Shown one piece after another: positions 40,478 to 50,789 of a stretch of DNA of 64,000 nucleotides. The translations under genes were made by a program, and so were the position numbers. The stretch covers positions 126,001 to 190,000 of the forward strand of contig CAJNDS010000049.1 of assembly GCA_905221605.1 (NCBI GenBank), given 5' to 3'. The stretch's first letter is position 1. The number at the start of each line of letters is the position of its first letter. The stretch comes from Symbiodinium natans. Its lineage: Eukaryota > Sar > Dinophyceae > Suessiales > Symbiodiniaceae. The notes under the pieces were generated by a model. The model did not search any database, was not told the DNA's origin, and saw nothing but the letters and a program-made list of their open reading frames with translations.

Positions 40478-42790
40478 CGGTTTCCAAGGAGCAGTTCGGG
40501 ACCTGGCTGGAGCAGTCCGGGCCCAAGAGGGGAAGGGCGTAGGGTTTAGAGTTCAGGTGTTCGAGAGCTTACGAGGTGAAGATTGTAAGGGCCTAAGTTT
40601 AAGGTTACCTAACTGCCAGTAGAGGTTGGGGAACTGGACGTTTTCGACGGTTTTCCTTAAACGCGTGATCTTGTTTGTTATGTTGTTTTTTGCTGCGTTA
40701 TCTGTGTCTTTTTTATTGGTTGGCTCCGTGGTCCTTTTGTTTTTTTGTTATGTTTTTTTTTTTCCGCATGATCTGTGTCTTTTTGTTCCTCGCTGCTTCT
40801 GCCGTCTGCTTGAGGAAACAAGTCATGGCAAGCCCTAAGCCCTGAAAGGAGTGAGATGTTCGGTGGTAACCACGAAGCCTTCAGCGGGTACGATTGGGTA
40901 TGTTGGGGGGCTTCCGCATTGGTGACGAGAGCCGCATTTATTCGGACCCCGCAAGTCTGGGGGGCACTTTCCACCAGGCTTCCCATGAACCCTCCATCCA
41001 GAATCCCGAGGTTCCCGAAACCCAGAACAGCTGCGTGGGCAGCCGAGCAAAACAACCCGGTCCCAACTTGGAAGGCGACCCTGGAACCCCAAAAGCTTGG
41101 CTTGGCAAACAGTCCGTAACAGGGATTATAGTACCCCTTATTCTAATCCCGATTAAGGACCAGGACTGTTAGCACAAGGGAGAACATCCCACAAGGTCTC
41201 GGGCCGAGGCTCCAGAAAGGCCTCCTAGACCGCCTCAGCCCATCATCCCTTAGGGTTTAGGGTTTAGGGTTCAGGGTTTAGGGTTTAAGGTTTAGGGTTT
41301 CGGGGAACTTGTCCGCCTCCAGGGTCTCCGAAAAGATGGGCAGCGAGACGGCCTGCTTGTCAGCCGCCGGTGTCCCAGACCGGTTGGGGGTTCACAATAG
41401 AAATACGAATACTAATAAGAACATTAACAATAATTCTGATAATGGTAAGAAGAATAGTAGTAAGAATAATAAAACACCCCGAGGCCCTCAACCCTGAGGC
41501 TCTTCCACCCTGAGACTCTTCAAACCTAGAGACCCCAAACAATTCTACAATCCTGAAGACCCTAAGCCCTGAAGTCAGGACCAAGCGGCGCAGCTCTTCC
41601 CGCGCGTGGCCTCCAAGAACACCCTCCAGAAGTCGGATTTTGAGGAGCCTCGGGTTTAGGGTTTAGGGTTTAGGGTTTAGGGTTTAGGGTGGTAGGGTGC
41701 AGGGTACTGGTTTAAGGGTTGAGGGCCTGTGGGCTCAGAAGCCAGTGGACCACGTTAAAGATGCTGTGGGCCACAGTTCCTTACTTTGAGGGGCCATTAG
41801 CTGCTTGTTCCACACGGGGGGCTAGGCTTTTGAGGTCAACCCTGAACCCAAAACCCTAAGCCTTACAACCTCAAACCGAAATTTCCTCAACCCAAACTCC
41901 CATAGCGGCACTAAGCGCTATATGGCGAGTCCCCGAAAAGGCTCTTTCGAACAGTTTCAGCACACCGGTGACACGAAACATGATCTCCACCAAACTGTAT
42001 CGTCTCGCCAGCGGGAGTTCGGAAAGGAGCTCCTTCGGCCCCGCCGCATCTGCACCGTGACCACCCCCTTCTTCGATGCCGCCGAAGGAACCTTCCAGGG
42101 ATCTTTGAGTGACGCGCCCCCCCCCCCCCCCCCCCAAAGCCCAAAACCGAAAGCCCAAAACCCTAAACCCTAAACCCTGCAAACCCCGACCTCGGCAGGC
42201 GGCGAGGAACGAGGATGTCTCTACGCTGGCGAGGCGGTGGACGTCCTGGAAGGTGCACCTCGGAACAAAAGGGGTTCAAAGTTGAAAGGCAGACGGCTTC
42301 GACCCGAAACCAAAACCCAGTACTTCAAGGGTGAGGGTTGAGGGTTTTTTTGTCGGGTTTCATGGTTTCGGCGCCTGGGTCCGAGCCCCTCAACCCTGTG
42401 GTTCGGGGCTTGGAGGCCCGGGTTCAGGGCAGCCTGGGACTCAGGTTTGGGGGGGGTGTTTAAGGCTTAGGGACACTGAGCCCTAAACCATAAAACCTCT
42501 CCTGCTAAGCTAGCTTCTTGGAGGCCTCGAGCGCTCTGAAGCCCTCTGAAAGCCCCTCAATCCGAACCTCCTCCCCTCTCCTTTTCTCAGTAGCTTGACC
42601 AAACAACCCCAAACTTAGAGGTTTCGGAGTGGAACGACAGGGTTTGGGGAGAGTGGGTGGGGCTTTGGGGGCCATTTTCAGGTTGGGTTTCGCCCTGGGT
42701 CCTCCTGGAGGTGGCGAGGAGCGGCTGCGTTGCCGGCTCCTCCGTGATGGCTCCACATACTGGGCCGCTGGCTGGGGCAAGAGGGGATTT
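40478..42790 (+). CDS. Coiled-coil/SH3-like repeat gene, exons upstream of the LINE (partial)
   Basis: Exon-like stretches on the + strand separated by TTTAGGG introns: about 40478-40535 (QPVSKEQFGTWLEQSGPK), 40908-40990 (GGFRIGDESRIYSDPASLGG), 41582-41645 (AAQLFPRVASKNTLQKSDFE), 42197-42255 (ERGCLYAGEAVDVLEGAPR) and 42705-42785 (RLRCRLLRDGSTYWAAGWGK). The last two match in order the halves of the module seen complete at 59.7 kb (VGEALEVLEES ... RRRFRAVQDGREGWVT). This suggests one gene continues across the LINE insertion. The modules look like small SH3-type barrels; the function is unknown. The start is not located and may lie left of the LTR element. Exon edges are approximate. Confidence 0.45.
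41109..41191. repeat. MITE-like inverted repeat, family B (left end truncated)
   Basis: The core GGGATTATAGTACCCCTTATTCTAATCCC and the right arm ending GGGAGAACATCCCA match family B. The left GGGATGTTCCCCC arm is missing or replaced by AACAGTCCGT. Confidence 0.65.
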
Positions 42791-42959
42791 GTGTGTGTGT
42801 GTGGTTTGGGGTTTAGGGATTTAGGGTGTTTAGGGTTTGGGGAGTTAGGATTGGGTGTAGGTTTTGGAGTGTTGAGGTATTGTTGGATGACTTTGGCAGG
42901 GTTCAGAGCTGGCGCCTTCCACCTTCAAACCTCGATAGTGATGGTGATGTGATGATTGT

Positions 42960-43026
42960 GGTGGTGGTGGTGGTGATGATGATGATGATGATGCTGCTCC
43001 TCCTCATCACTGCTATAGTTCCATCG

Positions 43027-43061
<35 letters not shown>

Positions 43062-43065
43062 TTCT
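42960..43065. repeat. (GAT)n and (ATC)n tracts at the LINE 3' side
   Basis: A GATGAT tract (about 42975-42995) and, after a short spacer, an ATC tract (43023-43061) that reads as GAT on the LINE strand. The latter directly adjoins the end of the LINE's 3' untranslated sequence. Confidence 0.9.
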
Positions 43066-43248
43066 TCCTTCGCAGTGAGAGTCGTCCCTCAGCTAGCGTG
43101 CGCTACAGTGTGGTTCACCTTGCACACCGGCCGATTTCACGGCTTAGCACGTATGCTCTTAGAGAAAAGCCGCTTGCTATTGAAGCGGGGTCCCTGTTTG
43201 TACTCAAATAAAAACTCATCGTTCAGTCATCTCCCAGGCTTGCATCTG

Positions 43249-46200
43249 CTAAGGGCTCGCTGCCCTTGCGAAGAACCTCCTTATATCCTGCGCAGTGACA
43301 GAATTGGCTTGTCCGTGAATCAGTCCACGGTTTCCAGATTGATGATGCGAGGCAGGACCCGAGCGTACTGGTTGCGAGCTGACTTCTGGCTCTGACGGTA
43401 GTAGTACGCTTTCTGGTCGCAGATCAGTCGCTTGATCTGGTATCACAAGGTGCCGTGTCTCTGCTGCAAGATGCGGAGGTCCTGCATGAGCTGACGCAAG
43501 AGGATCTTCTGGAGATTCATGTGGCTCGCCACCTATGCCTCTTCGCGCATATCTATGTATCTCAGCCAAACTCGAGCCATGAGCACTTGGAGCACTGCTG
43601 GACCCTGGCGGTGAGGCCTCTACTCCAGTGGTCGTGGCTGGGCCCAATGCACTTGCACGATCATGTGAAAAGTCGGTGCTTTCACACACACGGGCAATGA
43701 CAAGAACATACATATCCCGGCTAATCTGCAGAACACTTTCCGAATCAAGGACTTTTGGCGGCTGTGCATCATCAAGTGCTGTGAAGCCTTCTTCACTCGG
43801 CAGCGCTACAGTGTAGTGACCTGCTGAAGGTACATTGCCATGATGACGAATGACAGCTACTGTTTTGTAGGGTAGCCACCTTACGCCTATTGCCTGATCT
43901 GCAAGGAAAAGCGGCACTTCCAACTCGCGGGGAATGTCATACCACTGTGCTGTTTTGCGTATCCTGCCTTTCCTGCTGTGAAAGCGTGGAAGTTGCAGGA
44001 AAAGCCAAGGCATTGGTTGCACCATCGCCTGTCTATGTTCCTGGGCCGACCAGTGGTTTACAAGATCTTGGATGTTGGGGCTATGCTTTGGGGGCGCTAA
44101 CAACCCTATGCATTTGGAGAGGGGGGAAGGCTCTGTGCAGGCAATGGGCTGTTCTGGCACCTGTCTGCGTCCCTGCCATACCCCTTGGAGAGACCTTGGC
44201 AGGAGTCTCGAGTGAACGAAGTCAATGAACTCGCATGTGTCATGCTGGCGCTCAGGCGCTTGCCACCCCAAAGTTGTGAACCCCAGGAGCCCGAAGGCTC
44301 TGCCCCTTTGCTGACCTTGTAGTCGCTGAAACACATTTGGCATTTGGGCATGAAGGCCAACAAACTGCACAGCTGCATCTAGGGCATAGAGAAATGCAAT
44401 GGCATAGCAATGGTTGCCAGGATTATGCAAGCTGAAGTTTGGAAGGCTGCACACATTGGGGCGCGGACGCACTGTTGCAGCATGAGCCACACTTGTCAGT
44501 GGCCGTACACCCACTGAGCCAACTGCTCCGCTAGGGGAGACTTCTTGAGTGTTCCCCGTTTCAGGGAGATGCCCACAAGCTGCCAGGCCGAGCTTCCAAT
44601 CAACGTGCACATTGTCTCGTGCATCTCGTTGGCTTTCTCTCCCCGTAGGGAAATTTCGAGGACGAAAGTGGCTGGGGGTTTGGAGCTCGCGTTCGCTTCC
44701 AGGCTTTTCAGTGACTGCGTACTGTTGAACTTCTGCACTATCTCTCCCTTCATGTGCTCCAACAGAAATGTGTATTGGCGCACAATTTCTTGATGACTCA
44801 TGCTTTCGCGGCTTGCATCTAGGACCATTTTCTTGCTTCGGTGACAGTAGCGCAGGAATGTCCAGCCCCCCGTCTCGTTCATCCATCCTGCTGCCTTCAA
44901 CTTGCCCTGGCCTTCGCTGGTGGAGGCCATTTTCTGAATCCTGGCCAGGATCTCCTTGATCAAGCACGCCATCAGCAATGTTCTCAGCGGGGATTGAAGC
45001 TCCGATGTGGAGCTGTTGTCCTGGCGCCGCTTGTGCCATTGCTCGGAGATGGAATGCAGGTTCGGGATGATGCTGGCATAGTCCTGCCTCATAAACATGA
45101 TGAACACTTTGTCCACCCGTTGGGCTGCAAGCATCTCCTCGTGCTGCAGCATGAGCTTGGCCATTGCTCGACTCTGCGGGTCCATTGGTGGCTGCTGTTT
45201 CGGCCAACGGGGGCCCCTCGGAGCAAATGGCGCCTGGCGATGAGGCTGCTGCTTGCCACGCTGACCAAACAGTGGACTGGGCTCGGGTCGAGGGCGTTTG
45301 GGGGGTTGACTCATCTCCGAGGGCTCCGACAGTTCTTCCTGCAAGGTCTCCGCTGCGGCTCGCTGCAGCAGTGAAGGATCGCAAAAGGCGAAGATGTCCG
45401 CCTCCGGATTCAGTCCCGCTGCATCGGTCCTGGGACCATTGGTAGCGGATTCGTGCTATGCACAGTTGGTAAAGCACAACACATTGTTGGGAGTGACGCC
45501 CTGGGGCTCCCACATTTCTCTTGCACCAGGGACAGGTCCGGTTTCGAACCAGTTGGCTTTTGAAGCTGTGGCACAAAGTTAACGCTCTAGCATGTAGACC
45601 TGGTGTCTCACCTTCATGAATCTTAACAATGTGCTGTTTTATGTGAGTGAAGCTAGCTACCCACATGTGACACAGGCTGCAATGAGTCTGCAGGTCAATG
45701 CGCAGTTGAGGCTCTCTGAGAAGACTCTCCCAATCATGCTGTCTGTTGCGAAAAAGGGCACGATCAATCAAAGGCACGTTTTGTTGCGTGCCAGTCGCTG
45801 CGTCATCCGGGGCTACAGCCGGCACAGGCAGCTGATTGTCCGCGACCTGGGCATCAGTGGCAGATATGGGATGTTTGCTCAGGCTTTCTCCTCCGAGCTT
45901 CTCACAAGCACCGCTTTCTATATGCACCCGAAGGTTTTGCCATCGGTAGAAGGACCTCAGGCAAAGCTGGCAGCGAGGAAGGCCGCCGCACGCGTGAATC
46001 CGGGGCACAAACTTGACAGGTGTGCTGGCAGCACGTGGTGGCAGAAGCTTGTGGGCCACCTGACAGTGGATTCTCATGGCATTCTCAGTGACGAACATGG
46101 CATCACACTCTGGGCATGGTATCTGCGGAGTTTCAGGCTCAGGCGGGGCATCATCATGCTCCGCTTGCTGCGCAATCAGAGCCTGTAAGGAGGCAACAAG

Positions 46201-49200
46201 TTGCTGCACATGCGCCAAAATGCACTCCTGCGTGGTGATGTCAGGGGAAGCAACGGCCTTGATCAGCAGATTCTGCTGAAAGCGCTGAAGCGCCGTCAAC
46301 AGCAGGCTGCCAGGCATGTCAAGGCCCGCCTGGGTCCAAATGTCGCGATTGGGAATGCGTGTGACGTGCGCTGGCTGCTTTTGAATGGCTCTCAAGTGCT
46401 TAGTGCAGGCTTTAGTGAGGCGCTCAAGGCCGTGCTTGGTAATGCCCACTGCTGACAGCGAGTAAAGCATACTAGTGGACACACACGCCAACCAAAGCCG
46501 AGTCCGGTGATGAATTGTTAAATGGTGTTTACCATTCAAGGGCTTGCGCAGGGCAATGTACTTGGCCTGGCCAGCCTGTACACGATGCGCAAGATTTTTG
46601 TCAAGTCGGTGCTGGTAAGTGACTTTGGTGCCTAAATATTCATGTTCATCTTTGACGGGGATGAGCTGTTCCTCGCCGTGAACAGTGATGACAAGATGCC
46701 TGACACCATTCTTGAGGCGAGTGTGTTCATGCAAGATCGCCTTAGCTTGTTTGCCTTCAAGTCTTACCAGTATGGCAGTTTTCCGATAGTTTATGGACAT
46801 TTTGAAGGTGGTAAGGGTCTCAAGCACAACAACAAGCTCATTTATGGCATCGTCCCAATCCTTCTTGTTCTTGACAAGCCAATGACACCAGTGATCGTCG
46901 GCGAACAAGACAAGGGTTTTCTGGAGCCACTGTGGACCAAGCTTGTCCTGTAACGCGTGCATCAGCGCAATCGTGTAAAAGGACCAGAGAAAGGGAGCGA
47001 TGCAACATCCCTGTTTCAGCCCATTCGTGGTGGGCTGTCCCCCCGTGGTATCCCCTGAACGAAAGATGTATTGGGCATCCCGATGAAGCTGCTTAATGAT
47101 TGTGATTGTGTCTTGTGTCACTCCATGCTGCGCCAATGTTCCGTACACAATGGGCCTGCTGGTGAGGTCATAGGCCCGAGACAGGTCCAGCGACAGACTT
47201 AACCCCCCAACGCACGCATGTTGTTTGCGTCCAGAATGCTGCTGGAATCGGTTAACACGATTGGTGCGAAGAAGAACACTAGCGTCCTCAAAGTGTAGAT
47301 GTACCCGGAGGAGAGCGTCGAAAGTCCCCCGATGCTTTGCGTACGCGTATTGAGGAAGGTTTGTGATCAGAGGGAGCAGCACTTCAAGCAAGGATTGTCG
47401 CAGCAACCCGGCTATGAGCTTAGCGCTGGGACATTGCAACCCTATCGGTCTTAAGTTCTCGACAGCGATTGCTGGCTTTTGTGGTTTGGGGACTAGGGTG
47501 ATATAAGCATCATGTAGCTCATCCTGCAGACACTGTGTACTGCCAGCCTGGAAGTGGTGTCGGAGGGAGTTCCCCAGCACCGGCGCGATGGCTCCTGCAC
47601 AGCATCGCCACAGAGCGGCTGGCGCAATACCAGCCGGAACTGCCTTGAACACGCCGAGCTTCTGTAGCTCTCGTTGCACATCCTGGTCAGTGCATTGCCA
47701 GCTGTCCTGCATGGCAGGGATGTCTGGCTCATCCGGCAGTATGCAGAAAGTGTCCTTGGCATAGTTGAGCATGGCTTGCAGAGCCGCGTCTTTGCCCAGA
47801 AGTTGACCTTGTGGGTCACGCAGTCTGGACACAAGCTTCTGGCATCGCGGAGCCAAGCCTCGCACAATTTGGTGGAGCACACGCTGGTCTCCCTTGGCGG
47901 CTGCTTGTTCTGCTTCGGCAAGCTTGCGTAGCAGCGACTCACGTTTGAGCAGCCGGCTTTGATCCCGTAGACGCCTGGAGGCCTTGGAAAAGTCACTGGC
48001 TGCCTTCCACTTAAGAAAGATGCCATGCGTGACTGCAATGCAGGGCGCCTTGAGTGCTCTGTAGAATTGCCAAGTGGTTTTGGCAGAGGCCCGGAAGGAA
48101 TCCTGCGCGCTGATTCTGCTATCAGGTCTTATTTCTGGCGGGAAGTGCACAGCTGCAGTTTCAAGCAGGACTTGGTTCACGATGGCACGGGCATCCTGAA
48201 GGCTCGAGGGCTGGACCTGAGCAAGGCGGCTTGCCACGTCTTGTTGCAAGGCCTGGGCTCGCTCACTGTTGGTGCGCGTGTGCACAAGAAGTTCGTCTCT
48301 CTGAAAGGTGACACAATCAGCTGGTTTGGCAGGCGGCCGGCGGTTAAAAGGCACAACGGCAATGGTGGCCTCAATGGGCCAGTGGCCAGCCAAGCTGTAT
48401 GCTTTGATGGGGAAATTGTACTTTGGCTTTGCATACCGGGCTGGGCCCTTTGCATCCGATAGCTTGGTCACGACAAAATCAATGCGGGTTCGGCTGGTAG
48501 TGGACTCATACGTGTGGCCTGGCTTGGCATGCCAACTGTTTAGGACACAAAGATCACACTTCTCAAGCAGTTTATGCAGTTGCTTGTCGCCTTGCTGTCC
48601 GTCACCCGACAGCAGAGAGCAGCCGACATGTGGCCGGCGCGCAGCAAGCTGGGAGTTGAAGTCACCTCCAAGCAGCAGAGGATTTCTGCTCGGCAACGCT
48701 TGCAGTGCGGTCGAGAGCTTAGTCCAGACATCGCTACGATACTGCTGATTGAGGTCTGGGGTGAGTTGAGGCCTATAAACATGCTGGTAGATTCCTATGA
48801 TGTCAACATTAAGGCGGCTCCGGCGATGGAGAGCACGGACGTGCAGCAGTCTACCCGGATAGATTTCATGAGCTGCGGGCTCTTGAAAGGCATCCTGATT
48901 AATCATGATGAGTATCCCTCCATATCGATCAAGACTGAGCTCAGAGTCATACCCAGAGCTGTGAACGCACATCCACTGTCCACTTCGGAAGTCGCTACTG
49001 GCTCGCCAGTGCGTCTCTTGCAGAATGATAACATCATAGCAACCGCCCTCAACATCGAGCCATGCAACGAGCTCCTGAAAGCAAGACCCCGACAATCCTC
49101 CAACATTCCAGCAAAGAGAGCGGACATCCATGGATTTATGGGGTCGAGCTATCTGTTGTCTGGGCCTAGATGTGAGGATGGCAAGGGGCTCAGAGTTAAC

Positions 49201-50382
49201 TAGGGCTTGAAGTGAGGCTCGAGTGTGCCAGCGGCCTTTGTAGAACGTGCCGCCTTCCAGGGAGGCAGCGGCGCGGTTCCTTGCGCGGCGAAACGCACGC
49301 TTGGTGGCTTTGGGAATTAGGGACCCGGGGTTGTGGCTTTCTCTTGGCGCGACACCGTGCTGCTTCCCCCGTTCGGATGAACGGAGTCCCCCACCTACCA
49401 CGGTAGTAGATGGAACCCTCGCTCCAGCTGCAGATGGGAGTTGTATAAGGCAAAGCTGTAGCATCCTGCAGCCAGCGGACTTGGGACCGCTGCGGCCATG
49501 ACTAACACTGGGGCTTCGTTTTGAACGGAGGTTAGGTTTACAGGAGTCCTTGGGGCTAAGACAGAGCGCATGGCCTGATGACGAATCCTTGTCCCGAGAG
49601 GAGCAGGAGTCGGCTTGCCTCTCCGGGCCAGGTCTGTCAGGCCAACGCGGCGGGGTTCTACTTCGGGAGAGACGACGGGGTCTACAAGGCTTAAGGGGAC
49701 ATGATGTGCTGACCCTGGCCTGCCCTTGGAAGCAGGCTGCACGCAGGTTACGCGGTCGGTACAGCGCCAGATTGCCACGCTCAGGTGTGAGCAGAGCAGT
49801 CGACCTACTTATCTCTTCACGCATGATCCTTCTTACGCACGCAATCCTGCCAATCTCGAAGCCGGACATCAGTGAGCAGTCTGGACACTGTCCACTGCTG
49901 AAAACTCCTCTTGGCCCACCCCAGAAAGGCTGCAACCGACCTGCTGCTCGGCGCCGGGCGGGTGGCATTGAGCTTCCATCTTTGCAGACCCAGGGCAAGG
50001 TCTCTTGCCCTCTCCAACGCATGTCCCACCAACTCCAAGCAGACCACACTAGGTCCTTTGGTGTCACTGCTGTCATGAGAGGAGGCATCCTCACTGTCAC
50101 TGCTGTGCTGGAAACTTGCAACGGCATCTGATTCCACAGCGTTAGCCTGAGGTTCACCATGCTTGCCGCGTCGACGGAACTGCATGCCGTCTCCATGTAC
50201 TGCGGGAGGCGGCGGTGGCCCTCTAGGCAGGACATTCCTAGCACGCAGAGAATCAGCAGCGCCACCGGAAACCTCAGCGTCTTCGCCATCTGCAGACTGT
50301 GTTGTCGCACTCGGGCGACGCATGCCATGGCGCCAGGTGGTTCAAAACCTAACTGCCCACTCTCAGACTCGGGCCGTGGAGC

Positions 50383-50445
<63 letters not shown>

Positions 50446-50682
50446 GTCATCACCATCATCAACAGTGCTGCTTTTTTCGTGCTTGGTGTTGCGGGAGGGT
50501 GGGGTGGGGTGGTGGGGGAGTAAGTGGAGGGGGTGGTGGGCCCTGGAAGCCTTATGAAGCCCTGCCGAGCCCTGATCCCCAAAAGGCCCTGAACCTTTCA
50601 AGCCCAACAAGGCAGAGCCCAAACCGAATTTCCGAATGGCCTGAGGCGGTCCGAACCCCCCCCAAATCCTGTAAACCGTCAA
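43249..50682 (-). CDS. LINE polyprotein: endonuclease, RT, zinc fingers, USP-like protease
   Basis: A 2477-codon open frame. The first ~110 residues come from flanking DNA and the (GAT)n tract (polyaspartate) and are probably not native. From about residue 518 (MDVRSLCWNVGGLSG) an APE endonuclease runs to about 770, with LQETHW and GGDFNS. Reverse transcriptase spans about 1050-1400: LRPIGLQ, SLDLSRAYD, GLKQGCCIAPFLWS and the catalytic FADD near 1260. Zinc fingers follow at about 1520-1720 (CPECDAMF...H, CQLCLRSF...H, CSLCHMWV...H, CPWCKRNV). Residues about 2075-2320 look like a USP/C19 deubiquitinase: Cys box NPGNHCYAIAFLYAL, DTCEFIDFVHSRL and His box AGHYTVAL. The tail ends in a PIP-like IRRFF. 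Between the fingers and the USP part (45450-44500) this frame looks non-native; a better protein lies in the +1 frame. Confidence 0.8.
44496..45440 (-). CDS. Overlapping LINE frame: helical domain in +1 frame
   Basis: Within the long LINE frame, the +1 frame over about 45440-44496 reads as convincing protein (NPEADIFAFCDPSLLQRAAA, then MDPQSRAMAKLMLQHEEML, WTFLRYCHRSKKMVLDASRE) and stops at TGA 44498-44496. The main frame over the same bases is Pro/Gly/Ser/Arg-rich, lacks structure and looks like a shadow. After 44496 the main frame again becomes protein-like (USP part). Either a frameshift out and back occurs during translation, or two indels have left the frame open by chance, or this is a separate overlapping ORF. 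The domain family is not recognised. Long mixed helices and a basic Pro-rich leader (KRPRPEPSP) are visible. Confidence 0.55.
   Translation of the reverse strand, partial: NGPRTDAAGLNPEADIFAFCDPSLLQRAAAETLQEELSEPSEMSQPPKRPRPEPSPLFGQRGKQQPHRQAPFAPRGPRWPKQQPPMDPQSRAMAKLMLQHEEMLAAQRVDKVFIMFMRQDYASIIPNLHSISEQWHKRRQDNSSTSELQSPLRTLLMACLIKEILARIQKMASTSEGQGKLKAAGWMNETGGWTFLRYCHRSKKMVLDASRESMSHQEIVRQYTFLLEHMKGEIVQKFNSTQSLKSLEANASSKPPATFVLEISLRGEKANEMHETMCTLIGSSAWQLVGISLKRGTLKKSPLAEQLAQWVYGH
49817..50323 (-). CDS. Possible LINE 5' ORF in a third frame
   Basis: A 168-codon frame with a true ATG (50323-50321), just inside the LINE 5' edge. It is acidic and Ser-rich (SDSEDASSHDSSDTKGPS), then helical and Trp-containing (AAFLGWAKRSFQQWTVSRLL, VRLRDWQDCVRKK). 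It looks more protein-like than the main frame over the same bases, so it may be the element's real first ORF or N-terminus. No ORF1-type RNA-binding motif is recognised. Confidence 0.4.
   Translation of the reverse strand: MRRPSATTQSADGEDAEVSGGAADSLRARNVLPRGPPPPPAVHGDGMQFRRRGKHGEPQANAVESDAVASFQHSSDSEDASSHDSSDTKGPSVVCLELVGHALERARDLALGLQRWKLNATRPAPSSRSVAAFLGWAKRSFQQWTVSRLLTDVRLRDWQDCVRKKDHA
50386..50460. repeat. (ATC)n microsatellite at the LINE 5' edge
   Basis: About 23 ATC triplets with a late GTC/ACC interruption. On the LINE strand this is (GAT)n, the same unit and orientation as the LINE 3' tail. Confidence 0.95.
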
Positions 50683-50789
50683 CCGTTTGAGTTTTTTTTC
50701 TCTCTTATCTCTTGCTAAACATAGTTTTGGGGGTGGCTCAAAAGGCAGGCATATACCGCGTATTACCTAGTAAATTTCGAAGCCCTTGA

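Larger units (their letters stand above)
43066..50385 (-). mobile_element. LINE-type (non-LTR) retrotransposon with a USP-like domain
   Basis: Read on the minus strand, an element of about 7.3 kb begins just after a (GAT)n tract (50386-50455), encodes endonuclease, reverse transcriptase, zinc fingers and a protease-like domain, and ends in about 180 bases of untranslated sequence followed by a (GAT)n tail (43023-43061). The AP-type endonuclease plus the RT place it among APE-bearing non-LTR elements. No LTRs are present. It lies inside an apparent intron of the coiled-coil/SH3-like gene, opposite in orientation. The boundaries are set by the microsatellite edges and cannot be fixed to the base, because a target duplication would be hidden in the repeat. 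Confidence 0.8.

Noticed and set aside
48574-49203. 209-codon + strand frame opposite the LINE endonuclease
   Set aside because: Antisense shadow of the conserved APE domain, whose motifs are on the minus strand.
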